A stretch of 62,000 nucleotides of DNA from Adiantum capillus-veneris (GCA_014529385.2 CM043960.1:33992396-34054395), one strand, 5' to 3'. Counted from the first letter of the stretch, positions 33,849 to 45,786 are shown. Notes: generated by a model not told the origin, from the sequence alone. Made by a program: numbers and translations.

Positions 33849-34227
33849 TTTTGGAGATTTAGAGTTAGATGCCATATCAAATGAGAATTAGATTCAAACT
33901 TTAGACAAATATGAAAATAAGAGAGAAACTAAATTGAAAGTACAAAGTCAAACATTGGACACAAGAACTAGACCTGGTATATTTAGATAATGAAGGAAAG
34001 TACAACTGGCACCAAGTGTTGATTACAATAGAGCTAGATGACAATCACAACAACAACTTGACAAGTACAATGACTCGAGATTGACTAGCGATGTAAAAGA
34101 AATGGGAGTAGTGTCCTATTTATAGGTACCTAGATTAGGGTAATTAGTACAGTAACTATTGCTAGTAAAACTATTCAATCTGGTTTATGTACAAGCACCA
34201 ATATAAGACCCATTTCCACCATCTACA
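33849..34227 (-). repeat. Gypsy 5' LTR
   Basis: 379 bp; the minus strand begins TGTAGATGGTGGAAATGGG. Followed on the minus strand by ATAGCTATCAGAGGTGAC, a weak version of the tRNA-Met primer site. Homologous to 22062-22431 and 35682-36068. Confidence 0.75.
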
Positions 34228-34552
34228 GTGGTTAATAGACTTACTATGCTAAAATGTTAGCTTTTTCAAATACATTTTAATGATTATGATTTAGAAGCAC
34301 GACCATTGTTTTCATGCTTTTTTTACATCTTTGAGAACCATGACTTGTTTTTTAAAAACAGGTCCAAAATTTGATATTTTTGGGCCTTTGAAAAGTGAGG
34401 AATACAAACACGGAATGAAAATGCCTTAAAAATGCTTCTTTTTACTTTTTGACTTGGTTGCGAAGTGGATTATCACTTTTACTGCTAAAATGAAAGCTTT
34501 TTGTAGGGTTCTTTAAGAATCCAAAACTACAACTCATGATTGGTTGGATTTT

Positions 34553-34752
34553 TAAAGTTTTATCATCCACAAGTGGAATTGCATAAAACAAAATCAAAAT
34601 GCACTTACCTTTACACATGCTTCTTCAAGATTGCTGCATATGTGTGGCAACTCTAAGGAGGGAGGAGGAGAAAGAAGTGAGTAGAATGTAGTCTTAGCTC
34701 AAGAGTCAAAGAAAGAAAAAATGTAGGGGAGAGGTTTGGTCTCCTTATCACT

Positions 34753-34821
<69 letters not shown>

Positions 34822-34829
34822 CCACTCCC

Positions 34830-34860
<31 letters not shown>

Positions 34861-34915
34861 AAATAATATAAGATAATAATACCTATGCATGTTGTTTTGA
34901 TTAATACTTCTACTC
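34553..34915 (+). repeat. Repeat segment shared with 61599-61895
   Basis: TTTTATCATCCACAAGTGGAATTGC through ACCTATGCATGTTGTTTTG is repeated at the right end of the window with the same internal (CT)n and (CA)n tracts. It is the part of duplication unit 1 whose second copy was displaced by the 25-kb insertion. Confidence 0.85.
34756..34860. repeat. (CT)n, poly-C and (CA)n tracts
   Basis: CT run 34756-34815, a C-run of about 20 at 34826-34846 and CA run 34847-34860. Confidence 0.95.
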
Positions 34916-35681
34916 TCCTTTAGTTCTATACTTGTTTTAGTGACTTTTAAACCCTAGGTTTATTATCGTGGATTATATGAACATTTGGGTCATCCTTTTT
35001 TCCACCTTTAAAGGTCAGAAAGGAAGTTGTTGGATCATTAGAGTGTTCCCCATGTCTGGACCTATGATAGTTTGATTCCCACTCTATGTGTTTGGACTTT
35101 TCTTTATGATCAGACATCTTCTCTCTGTGCTCGTGTTTATTGTAGTGATCCGTATTGGCATCCCATCTATCATTATATTGATCATCTATTTCAGTTACAA
35201 TGTCTATGTCATTTCTCTTATATTAATTTCAATGTGTCGTTTTTTGCTTCTCCAACTATCATCACTAGCATCGATATGAGCCTTTACTTCCCCCTTCTTG
35301 TATGATTTGTGAGATCCATGCAAACGAGAACCTCTTTTAGCCCTCTCTACATACCTTCTCCTTGATTGAGAAGAGTGATGAGAGCCCTAATCCCATCGAT
35401 ATCTCCCATCGATATCTCTTTGGTCAGGGTCGACATCCGTGTTCTCATTCTAAAAGTCACGTTCACCATTAAGGACCTGCTCTGATTCTTCATCCATCAT
35501 GATGATATGATCATGTTCTTTAGCGAATATTGTGGTGGGTCTCCTCCCCCTTGCTAATTGTTTGGGCGGCATTGCGAATATTCCAAATTCCAAGTGGGAG
35601 ATAGGTTCCTATCAAGAGCTTGAGCATCTCACCATGATCGCCAAAAGTGGAATGAGCTAGTCACCTCTGATAGCTATTTTA

Positions 35682-36068
35682 TGTTGGAGATTTAGAGTTA
35701 GATGCCAGATCAGATGGATAATCAGATTCAAACTTTAGACAATTGCAAAAATTAGATAAGAATCGAAATGAAAGTACAAAGTCAGATATTGGTCATAAGA
35801 ACTAGACCTAGTATATTTAGATAATGAAGGAAAATACAATTGGCACCAAGTGCTGATTACAATAGAGCTAGATGACAATCACAATAACAACTTAACAAGT
35901 ACAATGAATCAAGACTGACTAACGATGTGAAAGACCCCAAGAATGAGACTAGCGGGTCCTATTTATAGGTACATGGACTGGGGTAATTACTACAGTAACT
36001 ACTGCTAGTAATTATTCGATCTGGTTCATGTACACGTGCCTATATAAGACCCATTCCCACAGTCTACA
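35682..36068 (-). repeat. Duplicated gypsy 5' LTR
   Basis: 387 bp, with TG...CA ends preserved (minus strand TGTAGACTGTGGG ... TCTCCAACA). Followed on the minus strand by TAAAATAGCTATCAGAGGTGAC. Confidence 0.8.
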
Positions 36069-36399
36069 GTGGTCAAAAGACTTACTATGTTAATATGATT
36101 AGCTTTTACAAATACATTTTAGTGATTATGATTTAGAAGCACAACCATTGTTTTCAAGCTTTTTTTACAACTTCGGGAACCGTGGCTTGTTTTTTGAAAA
36201 CAATTCAAACAATTGATATTTTTGGGCCTTTGAAAAGTGAGAAATACAAACATGGAATGAAAATGCTTAAAAAATGTTTCTTTTTTACTTTTTGACTTGG
36301 TTGGTGAGTGGATTATCACATTTGCTGCTAAAATGAAAGCTTTTTGTGGGTTTCTTTAAGAATCCAAAACTACAACTCATGATTGGTTGGATTTTTTAA

Positions 36400-36410
36400 G
36401 TTTTATCATC
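36400..36410 (+). repeat. 11-bp direct repeat (LINE target-site duplication, left)
   Basis: GTTTTATCATC, repeated at 61599-61609. Homology to unit 1 (34550-34568) stops here on the left and resumes there on the right. Confidence 0.75.
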
Positions 36411-36668
36411 TTCGGCGCACCATCATTTTAAGTGGTTTTTTTCTCTTTTCATCTTCAGCGCGTTTTTATTTTTGGTGGTGGTGTTTAGTACTTAGGCTCT
36501 TGGTATGATTTCCTTTGGCTCGCTATATATACCCAACCTTCAACATTTTTTTTCCTTCTTGATTGATCTTCAACGCTTTCTACTTGCTTATTTTTCTCGT
36601 TGATAGGGGTCAATTTCCAGTAGGTTTGGGCTTTCCCTACCCCCCCCTACCGAAGTTAGCATTGCTCC

Positions 36669-38052
36669 ATGACAAAGTCTTTCATGGATGCAGAGATGTT
36701 GCCCATGGAGGAGGACATCATAAGGTTCTCACAGATGATTGCTGCAAGGAAAATATTGATGTGTCATCAAAGAGTTCGACCTAGACAAAAAATAAATAAT
36801 TTTCACCTGAGAAGAATCACCCCATTAAAGGAAAAGATAAAGCGTCGACCTTAACACTAAAGGTTGTAATTTTGAGCTAAAGGCACTCAAGGCTAGGGAG
36901 CCTCAAGGCACCATTTGTATGAACGCTAACAAGTTGGCTACCGGCTCTGGTTCTCATAGACTAGGCAGGAGGCTATCGCGATGGAGATTCCACCAGCGCT
37001 TTTAAAAAAGTAGCTAGCCATGCAAGCAAAACTTATGCTTTTGTTTGGCTTCAATGTTAGAGTCCCGAATAGATATAAGCTGATACAATGGATTCTGGGA
37101 CCACAAATTCTAGGGCATGGAGGAGCAATTGAAAGTACTACCTACATTCGCTAAGGGGTTCTGGTCAATTAGATTCAAGGATGACTCCGATGTTTCAAAG
37201 TTCTTGGATAAAGGCCCTCTCTTGTTTAACAGAGCAACGGTTTGTGTAGTACCATGGGAGACCATTTTTTATTCGGCAGAATCCCTCCAAGGGATACATC
37301 TAGTTTGGGTCGAGTTTGCGGGGCTGCCAAGCCGGATTTGGGATAATATTAGGATGCTTGCTAGTCAATTAGGCACCCCCTTGTTTGTTCCTAACAAGAG
37401 AGGACTAGGCAAGGCCTCTTAATTGGGTGTGCATAGGTTGGAATGTCTCTAAGACACCACCAAAGAGCATAGGGCTAGTTACGATTCCACTCAACTTCAG
37501 GACTTACTTTGGGGCACGCTTTGAGTGTAACAAATTTGGGCACTTTGCCAAGGATTGCCCCATGAAGGCTAAAGTAAATATCGAACCGACAATGCAAGAC
37601 TCTAGATCATGAGGTGACATCATATCTCTGTTAAGGAAGCAATCATAGAAGTGAGTGAGAAACATGTAAAGAATAGCAAAGAGTCAAGAGAATGTGAAGA
37701 AAAAGAGGCTATGATCTGTGACAAAGAGATAACTAAACAACATGAGAAGACGGTGGAGAAGCGGTACTTTGCTATGCAAATCCCTATAGGTCCAATCAAT
37801 GAGAATACTTTTCCACCTAAGTTCATGATAGTGAAAACTATGTCGGCGGTGCAAATCTCATGCTTGAAGAGGGTCAAAAGGGTAACGGTAGTGGCAAGGG
37901 ATTTTAGGTCACTTGAGACTACAAAAGCTTGGAAAGAGAGAAGCTCTACCCCACCTCCCGCCCAACCTAAAGGGGCGGCATTTCTCATCCTGCTTCACAA
38001 TCCTTTTGCAATATTACAAGAAAAGAAAGCCCCTGATCTGAATCCCCCATAA
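36669..38052 (+). pseudogene. LINE ORF1, DUF4283-type RNA-binding protein
   Basis: Open pieces in changing frames: 36669-36854 (M-D-A-E-M-L-P-M-E-E-D-I-I-R-F-S, the typical N-terminus), 37117-37422 (G-F-W-S-I-R-F-K ... L-D-K-G-P-L-L-F-N ... V-W-V-E-F-A-G-L-P, the DUF4283 core), and 37500-37610 with a knuckle C-N-K-F-G-H-F-A-K-D-C whose first Cys is replaced by Arg. A Lys/Glu-rich C-terminal stretch (37651-38052) follows. DUF4283 plus a plant-type knuckle is the usual ORF1 of plant L1 elements, binding the element RNA. Confidence 0.8.
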
Positions 38053-38157
38053 AACATCATGGTAATCAAGGTGAATGGGAAAGGACCAACGGAGGAGGAC
38101 ACCACGAAAGAGGATAGTAGGAGAGTCTTAGGAGGTGGAGGGACCGTTCATTCCCCT

Positions 38158-38998
38158 ATCTCAATTATGGAGGATTTGATCATCCAATCATGGAATGTTA
38201 AGGGGCTAAAGACACAAAAAAAGAGGTCCCTCTTCAGAGAGGAAGTTAGAAAAGGAAAAGAAGTCAACTGATGGGTTGTCCAAGAACATCACCTCGATGC
38301 CGCAAGTAAAAGAACAAGCATGGGGGAAGAGGCTTGTATTATATGGAGAGGGTGGTGATGGGTACATTGGTGTCCTGATGGTTGTGGACAGGGACCTAGA
38401 ACCCAAGGTGGTGTTTAATCAAACATCAAGGAGATCTTTGGGAGTAAAGATCAAGTGGGTGGACCAAAATATAACCATTGTCAACATATATGGTCCCTGC
38501 GTGGTGAAGGAAAGAGCAAAGCTTTGGGAGCACCTGAAAGGCATTCACGTGGAAGGGGAATGGCTCCTAATGGGTGACTTCAATATGGTATAGAAGAGAA
38601 AGGATAGAATAGGCTCATTGAACATGCTTGCGAGATTTGAGAGATCCAGATGACGATGCTTGTGTGAGAAGTGGGATTTAATGAACTTGTGGGAGGTAGT
38701 TTTGTGGAATAGCACACCAAGATTCATGTATATCAGCCTGCATTATGCTGACATAGCATCTCGATTGGATAGATGCTATTGTTTCCATCAAGTCGACTGG
38801 CTGCCACCATTGCTTGACATGAAGGTGGTAACTTCACAATTCCTGTTGGATCACCTACCATTAAGCATGAAATTCCATAAAACCAAAGAAAAATGTCACT
38901 GTCCCCAAGGATCAAAGAAGCTACTGACATGGGCTCATCCTTTTAAAGACCCTCTCTTTAGAAACCTGGTCCATCAAAGCTATAAGAACGCTTCGTAA
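38158..38998 (+). pseudogene. LINE ORF2 endonuclease domain
   Basis: The exonuclease-endonuclease-phosphatase fold is recognisable from I-Q-S-W-N-V-K-G-L (38180), I-V-N-I-Y-G-P (about 38480), G-D-F-N-M-V (about 38573-38590) and S-R-L-D-R-C-Y (38760). The region is broken by a stop at 38271 and by others near 38594 and 38650. The glutamate of the expected Q-E-T/H block reads Q-E-H-H around 38281. It would nick the target for target-primed reverse transcription. Confidence 0.82.
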
Positions 38999-39007
38999 AG
39001 ATGTGGA

Positions 39008-40260
39008 TTGGTAAGCCCTAAGGCTTGGGATATCTTCGCCAAGAATATTCAAAAAGTAATCAAGATTGTAGGCTCTAGAAGGAAGAAACATCACGATGAG
39101 CGATTAAAGCAACTCGCAGACAAAGTAGAGCTTTTAACCACCAAAAAACAAGAAGGGTCAGCTTCCAAAGCCGAGCACAGAAGGTGGCTTGAAGCAAAAT
39201 GCATCTTGACTGAACAACAACTCGAGCAGGTGAAGAAGACCTAAATTCTATCCAGAGAGACTTTCTTCCAACCGAGGAGGCTAATCAATCTCACTTCTTC
39301 AAGGCCATCAAAGTCAAGAGAAATCGGGGCATTGTCCACTCGTTTTGTGACGGGGAAGGAAAGGAGATTAAGAACCCAGATGAAATGGCTCATATGATGC
39401 TTAACCATTTGCAATACATCATTGGCCAGCCTGAGGCCCGCTCTCCGAAAGTGGATGGAGCCATAACTGCTCTTATGGGAAGTGTCAAAAAAATAGTATC
39501 ACATTCAGACGCCAACATCTTGGAGAAGGTGTTCTTTGAGGAGGAATGCTCTCTCACGATACTAGCTTTGGGCAAGAGAATGGGACGGCATTACGGAGTT
39601 CTTCAAAGAATTATGGGAGGATGTTAAGTCTCCAATCATGCGAATGGCTAACCGAGCCCTAGTCAATGGAGCTCTTGACTTGAGCATCAAAAGAGGCCTT
39701 AACAACCGATCCCTAAACAAATGTGTTGCTCCCAGTTGAAGCAGTGGTGCCCAATAACTATGATGTTAGTGGCATACAAAATAATCACCAAAATTGTTGC
39801 TCTCATGCTCTCTCCCCTACTTGATAAAGTCATCACCCCCCCCACCAACATGGATTTATAAAAGGAAGATCTATCTACAACAACATTCTGGCAGCAATGG
39901 TTGGCACAGAGTTTGCATCATTCATTAAGAAAAAGTGTATATTACTACAATTGGATTTATATAAAGTGTATGATAGGATCACATGGTCTTTTATCGAAGA
40001 GGTCATGAAATCATTGGCCAATTTGAACTCTTATTTAATGAGCGGATTGTGGAGTCTTTCGAAGTAAAAAGATCAATTAAACAAGGCTGCCCACTAGCTC
40101 CTCTCTTGTTTGCCATTGGATCTCATCCCCCGGTGACAATGCTCGAAGACAATGCTTTAAGAGGGGAGATTCAAGGACTATCCCTCCCCACTATCACCAA
40201 CTACTGGCGAAGCTGTTTGCGGATGATTCACTACTCTTCCTCAAATGTTGTCCTTAGGTG
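39008..40260 (+). pseudogene. LINE ORF2 reverse transcriptase
   Basis: Decayed frames give H-G-F-I-K-G-R-S-I-Y-N-N-I (about 39850), L-Q-L-D-L-Y-K-V-Y-D-R-I-T-W (about 39950, the first catalytic Asp block), Q-G-C-P-L-A-P-L-L-F-A-I (about 40083) and the catalytic F-A-D-D at 40216-40227. Several frameshifts separate them. Confidence 0.85.
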
Positions 40261-40399
40261 ATCAAGAAGGCTCTAGAGATTGTGCAAACGTATGCCATTT
40301 CGTCAAGGTCGAAGTGCAATATTGAAAAATCTAGATTAATCTCCCTCTTAGAAGATGACTCGTTCAATCCCGCAATGTGGTCCGGGAAGATTGTGTCCA

Positions 40400-41890
40400 A
40401 AGTGAGGGTATGTAGGCACTTTGGGAGCCCCTCTGGGGGTGGATATAACCCACAAGCAAAGATTCTCATGTGCGTTGGATAAGGTAAGGAGCAAGTTGCA
40501 TAGGTGGGAGTATGTGCTTCTGCCTTTCGTAAGCAGATTAAAAGTGATCAATTCATTTATGCTCCCATATATAGTATTTAATGGCTCAATGCTTAAGGAG
40601 TTCTTAAAACCAGTGAAAATATTCCTTTGGAAAAACAACAATAAAGACTCACTGCCTTGGCAGTGGGCAAGTTGCGAGGCCATAGTGAGATCGATGGGCA
40701 AGGTGGTCTCGAAATTCTAAACCCTAGTACTCACACGGAGGTCACACGAAGGCCTAATGTGCCAAGTTTGTGGTTGAAATCACGAAGCAAGATCAAGCCT
40801 GGGTTGTTGTGACAAAGGACATGATGGACAATGCCAAACTGTGCTTGCAAGCTGGCAAGTGGAAAGGGCTAGATCTGCACAACAAGTTGCTTGCCCCTTG
40901 ATGGTCTAACATGAAGTTTGGGGGCTTAATTGGTGAGCTTGTTTGAAAGTGCAACAAAGCAGCGGAGGCCTCTTAATGGGGAGACGTAACTAGATACCCT
41001 TGGCTTTCTAAGGCGGGAAGTGTCCTGTTGAACCCTACTTGGAGGGAGGTGGCCAGAAAGATGAACAACAAAGGACTCGAACAACTGGGCCGATTTTGGG
41101 ACTACAGTAGCAGTGATTGGAAAGGATCGGGCCAACTAGACTCCCAATTCAATCTCAATGGGACTAAAAGATTACCGGTAAATAGAGTCTTAGAACGGCT
41201 TAACAATTACTGCCTACCGACTTGCGAGTCTAGGTTTGATTGGAAAGCATGGCGGTGGCCCATAGACAGACACTTATGTAAACCATGTACCAAGGAGGTG
41301 TACAACATCCTCATGGTCTCGTTGGATTGGTTCTCCCCCCTAAACAAGCAATGGGGCAAGCAATGGCCAGAGGCAAGATGCGTGACAATTGTGAAGAACA
41401 TCACGTGCCCACAATGGTCGCTTAGGATGAAGGTCTTTGTATGGAAGGTACTATAGGGGGCCTTGCCGACTGGAGTGAAGGTCCTAGCTAGAGATATTGG
41501 TCCAGATAGATGCCCGCAACGCAGTTAGCAAGTGAGAACATCCCCCACCTTTTCAAGGACTACCTAGGGATCTGTGGCATGGTAAGAAAGACATGCAAGT
41601 GGGTTCAAAAGACATGGAAGATTGGGTTCTGAAAGAACAATCTCTTCTTGGGTGGGAAGGTGTTCACAAGTCAACCACTTCTAGTCAGTACACAATTGTC
41701 TGGTTCTGTTACTTTAAACACGTCTGGAAGGCCAAGAATTGTCGACTATTCAAGAACGTCATTGAAATGACTAGGTTCACGGAGATCATTCAAGAAAGCA
41801 AGGAAGAATTGATTGCCATTAGGAAATGGACGAACTCTGAAGAGTGGAACAAGGTTGTCACTGTAGCAATATCAAAACTGCATGGATAAG
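40400..41890 (+). pseudogene. LINE ORF2 C-terminal region (post-RT and zf-RVT-like)
   Basis: 40421-40720 has the post-RT motif L-G-V/A-P-L-G-V-D ... L-H-R-W-E ... S-R-L-K-V-I-N-S-F-M-L-P-Y-I-V-F, usual in plant LINEs. 41028-41456 ends in W-S-L-R-M-K-V-F-V-W-K-V-L, the zf-RVT (reverse transcriptase zinc-binding) start. 41593-41889 has W-F-C-Y-F-K-H-V-W-K-A-K-N-C-R-L-F, its C-terminal W..R...F pattern. Stops between. Confidence 0.75.
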
Positions 41891-42273
41891 TGTCTTATCC
41901 ATAGCCAACCAAGTGTTCTACCTCTTTCGTGGGGTGGCCCCCCTATTAGCCAATGTACTAATGGTTGCTGGAAGATGTCATGGCTCAACACGAGCATGAC
42001 TAGTAATTGTAATTCTTTTGGGTTGTTAATATAATCCACTCATGATTGTGAGTTCCGTAAAAAAACAAGGTGAGGGATCACGAGGGCCTGCCAATGGAAG
42101 GATTTGTGAAGGTTCTTTTAGGAAGTAGGAAGGGGGGGGCATTGGAATGTGTTTTTGGGGTTTAGTGGAAGCAGTAAATAAATACTAGAGTGGTCTGACC
42201 AAAATGAGAAGTTAGTGCGTGTTGTTATGTCAGTGAAGGAATTTGTAGTCCAAATGTGGTCCAAAGTTGAATC

Positions 42274-43800
42274 TTAGATTGTTGTGTTGTGGGTTATACG
42301 TTGTGTCATGTTGTGTGTGAGAAGGTTGGAAATAGCAAGGAATTTAGGGGTTTGGTAGTTAGCATTGATGTTGAAGTCACCGAGTAAAATGGTAGGGGTT
42401 GTTGGAGGTGAGGTGTGAGTAGTGTGGTCAATGTTTGCAGGAGCAAGGGAAGTGGAGTTGAGGGTCGGCAATACAATGTTATCAAGGTTATTGGTGGACC
42501 ATGTGGTGTACTGAGGACTGCTACAATGCATTCTATTTCATTCGTGGAAATGATGTTGTGGTGTTGTAGATGTATGTTTCTCTATGATGTGAAGAGGGAT
42601 ACTCCCATGGGGCCGATTGTTTGAGTGTGTGTGTAACCGTGTATGGCCACTATGTTAGCATGTTGTAGCTTTGTTTCTTGGAGACAAAGAATGTGGGAGG
42701 CCATTAAGTTATTTTCATGAATAAGGTTTTTGTAGTGTTTCTCAAGGGACACAATGTTAAGAGATTGTATTATCAAGTGATTGTTGCCGGGCAAAGAGTG
42801 GAGGTCAAGTTGTGATGGTTGCCAAGTGGCATGTGTTTTGAGGCGGTGTAGCTCAGCTAGAACTGCTTGGTCTACTTTAATATGGGTAGAAGTTAATTCT
42901 ACCAGGAGGTAAAGGTTGTTGGGATCTCTTACGCGGGAGAGGGCAGTGTACACAAGGCAGTGATTTTGAATGCTGGTTGGATCAAAAGCCAAGGTGTCGA
43001 GTGTCAAGCCTTGTGCAAGGTGTATGGTCCTAGCAGATGCTGCTGCAGGTTGAATTGGGAATTGTGTTCTAGAAATAGTGTTTAGGAAGTTTTTTCCTAT
43101 TTGAAACTCATGTGCTATTTTTTGGATTGGTGTCCATTGTCTATCTATTGATGTAATGTATAGTTGTTGGTTTTCATATCTAGTTTTTTGGCCTACTTTA
43201 GTGGTTTGAAAGTGAATCCAAATGGTTTGTGCCGTGGAGTTGTGTGTTATTGCTTTAAATATACCGTCGACTCCATTGATGAGGCCATCTAGAATGTCAA
43301 TATTTCCAGCACAAAGTTCTACAATTAGGCTTGGTTTTAAGTGAAGGTGTTTGTGAAGACGTGCTATCAACTTTGGATCTATTGGTATTTGAATAGTTTT
43401 GCTGCAAGCTTTTGCCCTTGTGTCTTGTGCTTCAATAAGTAGTGGTGTCCCTATGGCAGTGTTGAAAATATGTTGGTTGTGTAGGTCTTTATCTTTGTTT
43501 TCATAGTAAAGGTAAGACACCATGGCTGGATGAGGTACTGTGCGCATGTAATGCGTATTGAGGAACAAAATGTCTTCGTTGGTGTGTTTTGAAATGTGTA
43601 TCATGTTGAGTATGTCGATGAATGTCTTATTAGTTTGTCTCATGGTGATTGTTAACTCATAGCACTTTATGTGGTCATGCCAGAAAGAGTGTGAGATAGC
43701 TTCGAGCAACTGAAATTCTCTGGAAAAAATTCAAGAGTCGCGTACTGGACTAGCTTGCCAAAGATCGCCACACAAGACAACATCAAGACCACCGAATGGA
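42274..43800 (-). pseudogene. Pif1-like helicase C-terminus fused to EEP endonuclease
   Basis: Around 43800-43755 the frame reads F-G-G-L-D-V-V-L-C-G-D-L-W-Q-A-S, helicase motif III (G-D-x-x-Q). After a frame change, 43709-42582 carries F-P-I-Q-P-A-A-A-S-A-R-T-I-H-L-A-Q-G and V-Y-T-A-L-S-R-V, motifs V-VI of the SF1 Pif1/RecD group. It then runs without a stop into an exonuclease-endonuclease-phosphatase start: Q-S-L-N-I-V-S-L and L-C-L-Q-E-T-K-L (about 42670-42690). 42531-42274 supplies I-L-L-G-D-F-N-I-N (GDFN about 42370-42385). Helicase-EEP fusion marks Helentrons. Rep/helicase replicates, EEP probably assists nicking. A frameshift separates the two EEP halves. Confidence 0.85.
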
Positions 43801-43924
43801 AGGTCGTAGTTGTTTTTAATTGCGTGTAGGTGAGAGTCTTCCATAGCAAAGATGTTGGTTCCAATCAAGGAGACTTCATAAAAAACGGCTAACTGTAGGT
43901 CTCAATAAAGCAGCCGTAGCTCAT

Positions 43925-44914
43925 TCAGCCTCTTAGGCGATAGGGAAGTGTAAAAGCAGCTTCGCTCGGGTATGCCATTAGCAAAGCTTTTGTAGTTGTT
44001 GGGTTGGAATGTGATACGTGGTTATAGAAACGTAGAAGCCCTTGGACAATCAAAAGAAGGGTGAAAGTTTTGCCTGTGCTTGCGCCTCTAGTTAGGAAAA
44101 CGTGGGTTGGTTCTGAGGGAAATATACGTTTTTTCATCATATTATCATCAAATATTGGCCTTTGTTGGGCATTAAGCAGTAAAATGCTTTTGTAATACAT
44201 ATCGTTTGGTTGGAGCAATATTTTTATAGTTGGTATAGTGTGTGTATGCAGTTGGTGGTGTTGCATATTTAGGTCTTGTGTGATGTCAACATGAATATGG
44301 GAGGAAATATTAGATAGTGTTGTAGATGTCGAAGGTGAACTAGTGCCTAATGAGTTGGTGTTAAGGTTGTCTTTTAGTGTTGTGGTTTTGTTGTATTTAG
44401 ATTCATTTGTATCAATGATAGGTTTATTTTGATTGTATACATCTTTCCATGTGAGTCTATTTGTTAGATGTTGAGTTTCATTATTTATCTCTGGTAGAAA
44501 TAGAAGACATTGTTCTCTATAATAATTATCAGGGTTCTTTATGGCATTATATTTGACATATCGTATAATTTTTTGTTTGGCACGTTTTTTGTATGTGTTG
44601 CTTGTTGTAGTGTATGTGGAGGCAAATTCTGCCAATGATATGGCATTGAGCTGGGCAAAACGTGTATAGTATTTGTCTATGCTTGTCTCATAAAAGATTT
44701 TTGTTCTAGACGGGTCTATGTTTTACAGGAGGTGTTTTTGGTTGAGAAGCATTGTTCTCTTGTGGGAAGGGTTTATGTCTATGAATATGAATTCTCGAGT
44801 TGCGTTGTAGAGAGGTAGAGAAAGTGCAATATATACTACTTGTTGTGAGCTTATTTGTTGTGTGTTTAGTATTGTGTTTCTTATTTTTCGAAGTCTAAAT
44901 GTAGTTGCAATGTT
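43925..44914 (-). pseudogene. Rolling-circle element helicase N-terminal region
   Basis: 44914-44640 (decayed) has Q-Q-V-V-Y-I-A-L-S-L-P-L and F-I-F-I-D-I-N-P. The open stretch 44635-43925 has N-Y-Y-R-E-Q-C-L-L-F-L-P, a usual Helitron pre-helicase block, and a Walker A variant R-G-A-S-T-G-K-T (about 44061-44095), where the first Gly of the usual G-G-A-G-T-G-K-S is Arg. It connects Rep and helicase in one polyprotein before frameshifts broke it. Confidence 0.85.
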
Positions 44915-45667
44915 TTAAATGCAAGAGTCAAATTTTTCTTTGATTGCTTTGATGAGTGTGTTATCAAATTTTGTTATATATGAGGTGCAATAGATAGCTA
45001 CTCTGTGTGCATTTAAAATGTATTGTATATCTGAATTCGCATCCCAAAGCTTTGAAATGGTTGGATTGAAATTATTTGTGTAAATATATTTGATATTTCT
45101 TTTCAATAAAAGTGTTGGGCATGAGATTGTGGATGCTATAGCTTGGATGTAATCTTCAAATTGAAGGTCCATAGATAGGAGCCATTGTTTGAATGTAATA
45201 TTTGATTTATAATCTAGTAGTAATAGATTATCTTTGATTTGTTTGTGTTTCTTTTTATTGTATTGGATATTGTTATGTTGAGAACGACAAGGTTTTAAAA
45301 TCATAGTGAAAGGCATCGGGTAGCAGGGAAAGTCAAAGTGGCATCCCTTGAGTTTTTTGAAGGAAGACTTCTTATGCTTGTGTGTTTGAATTTCTTGTAA
45401 ATCTACATGAAGAAGCATGGAATCAATTGTTATGTACTTATCAATGAGATCCACAACATCCTCGTTGGGATATTTCCCATAAATAGGATCATTTTCTATC
45501 CATAGTAGTCCATGATCATGCTGGCTACCTCGACTTTGAAACTCGGTTACAAAAAAGTAATCTTTGAGTTTTCCCAATATGGTTATATCTTTGGCTAGCA
45601 ATTTCTTCATCCCGTTAAACCGGTTCAAGTAAAAGCGGGCTGTTGTTACAGGGTCAGACCGGACCAA
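44915..45667 (-). pseudogene. HUH Rep endonuclease domain of Helitron-like element
   Basis: This 250-codon open stretch carries the Rep nuclease. E-F-Q-S-R-G-S-Q-H-D-H-G-L-L-W (HUH motif at about 45500-45523) is in the Helentron style (canonical Helitrons favour A-H-I-L-I-W). F/L-I-D-K-Y-I-T follows, and the catalytic pair Y-C-T-S-Y-I-T-K lies at about 44970-44999, two tyrosines with three residues between. HUH histidines and both tyrosines are intact. Rep cleaves and rejoins element ends during rolling-circle transposition. A stop and frameshift separate it from the helicase. Confidence 0.88.
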
Positions 45668-45786
45668 ATCTTGTATATATGAAGCTTTTGTTTGTGTGCT
45701 TGACGCACAATGGGGTTGAGTTTAGCAAGTGCTCCAGTCAAAGGTTTCCAACGTGACAAAGAATGTTGGTGGTCCGAACTGTCTAA

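Larger units (their letters stand above)
22062..34227 (-). mobile_element. Degenerate Ty3/gypsy retrotransposon, about 12 kb
   Basis: The minus-strand order is 5' LTR (34227-33849), weak tRNA-Met-like site, gag (about 33739-32000), RT (about 30290-29800), RNase H, integrase (about 28900-26294, split by a 1.3-kb insert), a long post-integrase region (26280-22460), PPT and 3' LTR (22431-22062). RT-before-integrase order defines Ty3/gypsy. Every frame carries many stops, and the RT catalytic box is mutated. Net length after removing the insert is near 10.9 kb, long for this superfamily and in the range of Tat/Athila-type plant elements; lineage is not proven. Confidence 0.8.
33157..34971. repeat. 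Segmental tandem duplication, unit 1
   Basis: From ATATGAACATTTGGGTCATCC at about 33157 this unit carries the gypsy gag start, 5' LTR, about 340 bp of flank and a (CT)n-containing repeat. The next unit starts at 34972 with the same phrase. Unit length is about 1.8 kb. Confidence 0.8.
34972..36410. repeat. Segmental tandem duplication, unit 2 (left part)
   Basis: Copy of 33157-34568, including gag N-terminus (35570-35000), a 387-bp LTR (35682-36068, TGTTGGAGAT ... AGTCTACA) and flank, diverged by scattered substitutions and small indels. It ends at GTTTTATCATC (36400-36410), where the LINE begins, and resumes at 61610. Confidence 0.82.
36411..42065 (+). mobile_element. L1-type LINE (degenerate), 5.65 kb
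   Basis: Starts TTCGGCGCACC directly after the 11-bp target repeat. It carries an ORF1 (DUF4283 plus degenerate zinc knuckle) and an ORF2 (endonuclease, RT, zinc-ribbon-like C-terminus). A 3' UTR with TTGTAATTCTTTTGGG follows and the element ends in A7 (42059-42065). The full length suggests a complete insertion before decay. The rolling-circle block 42066-61590 appears inserted in its A-tail. Confidence 0.85.

Noticed and set aside
42066-42100. Canonical Helitron 3' end (CTRR with preceding hairpin)
   Set aside because: No CTRR-type end adjoins the LINE A-tail; the EEP domain and T-T target argue for the Helentron class, which lacks this end.
42415-42624. Plus-strand ORFs opposite the helicase-endonuclease gene
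   Set aside because: Shadows of the minus-strand coding sequence with recognised motifs.
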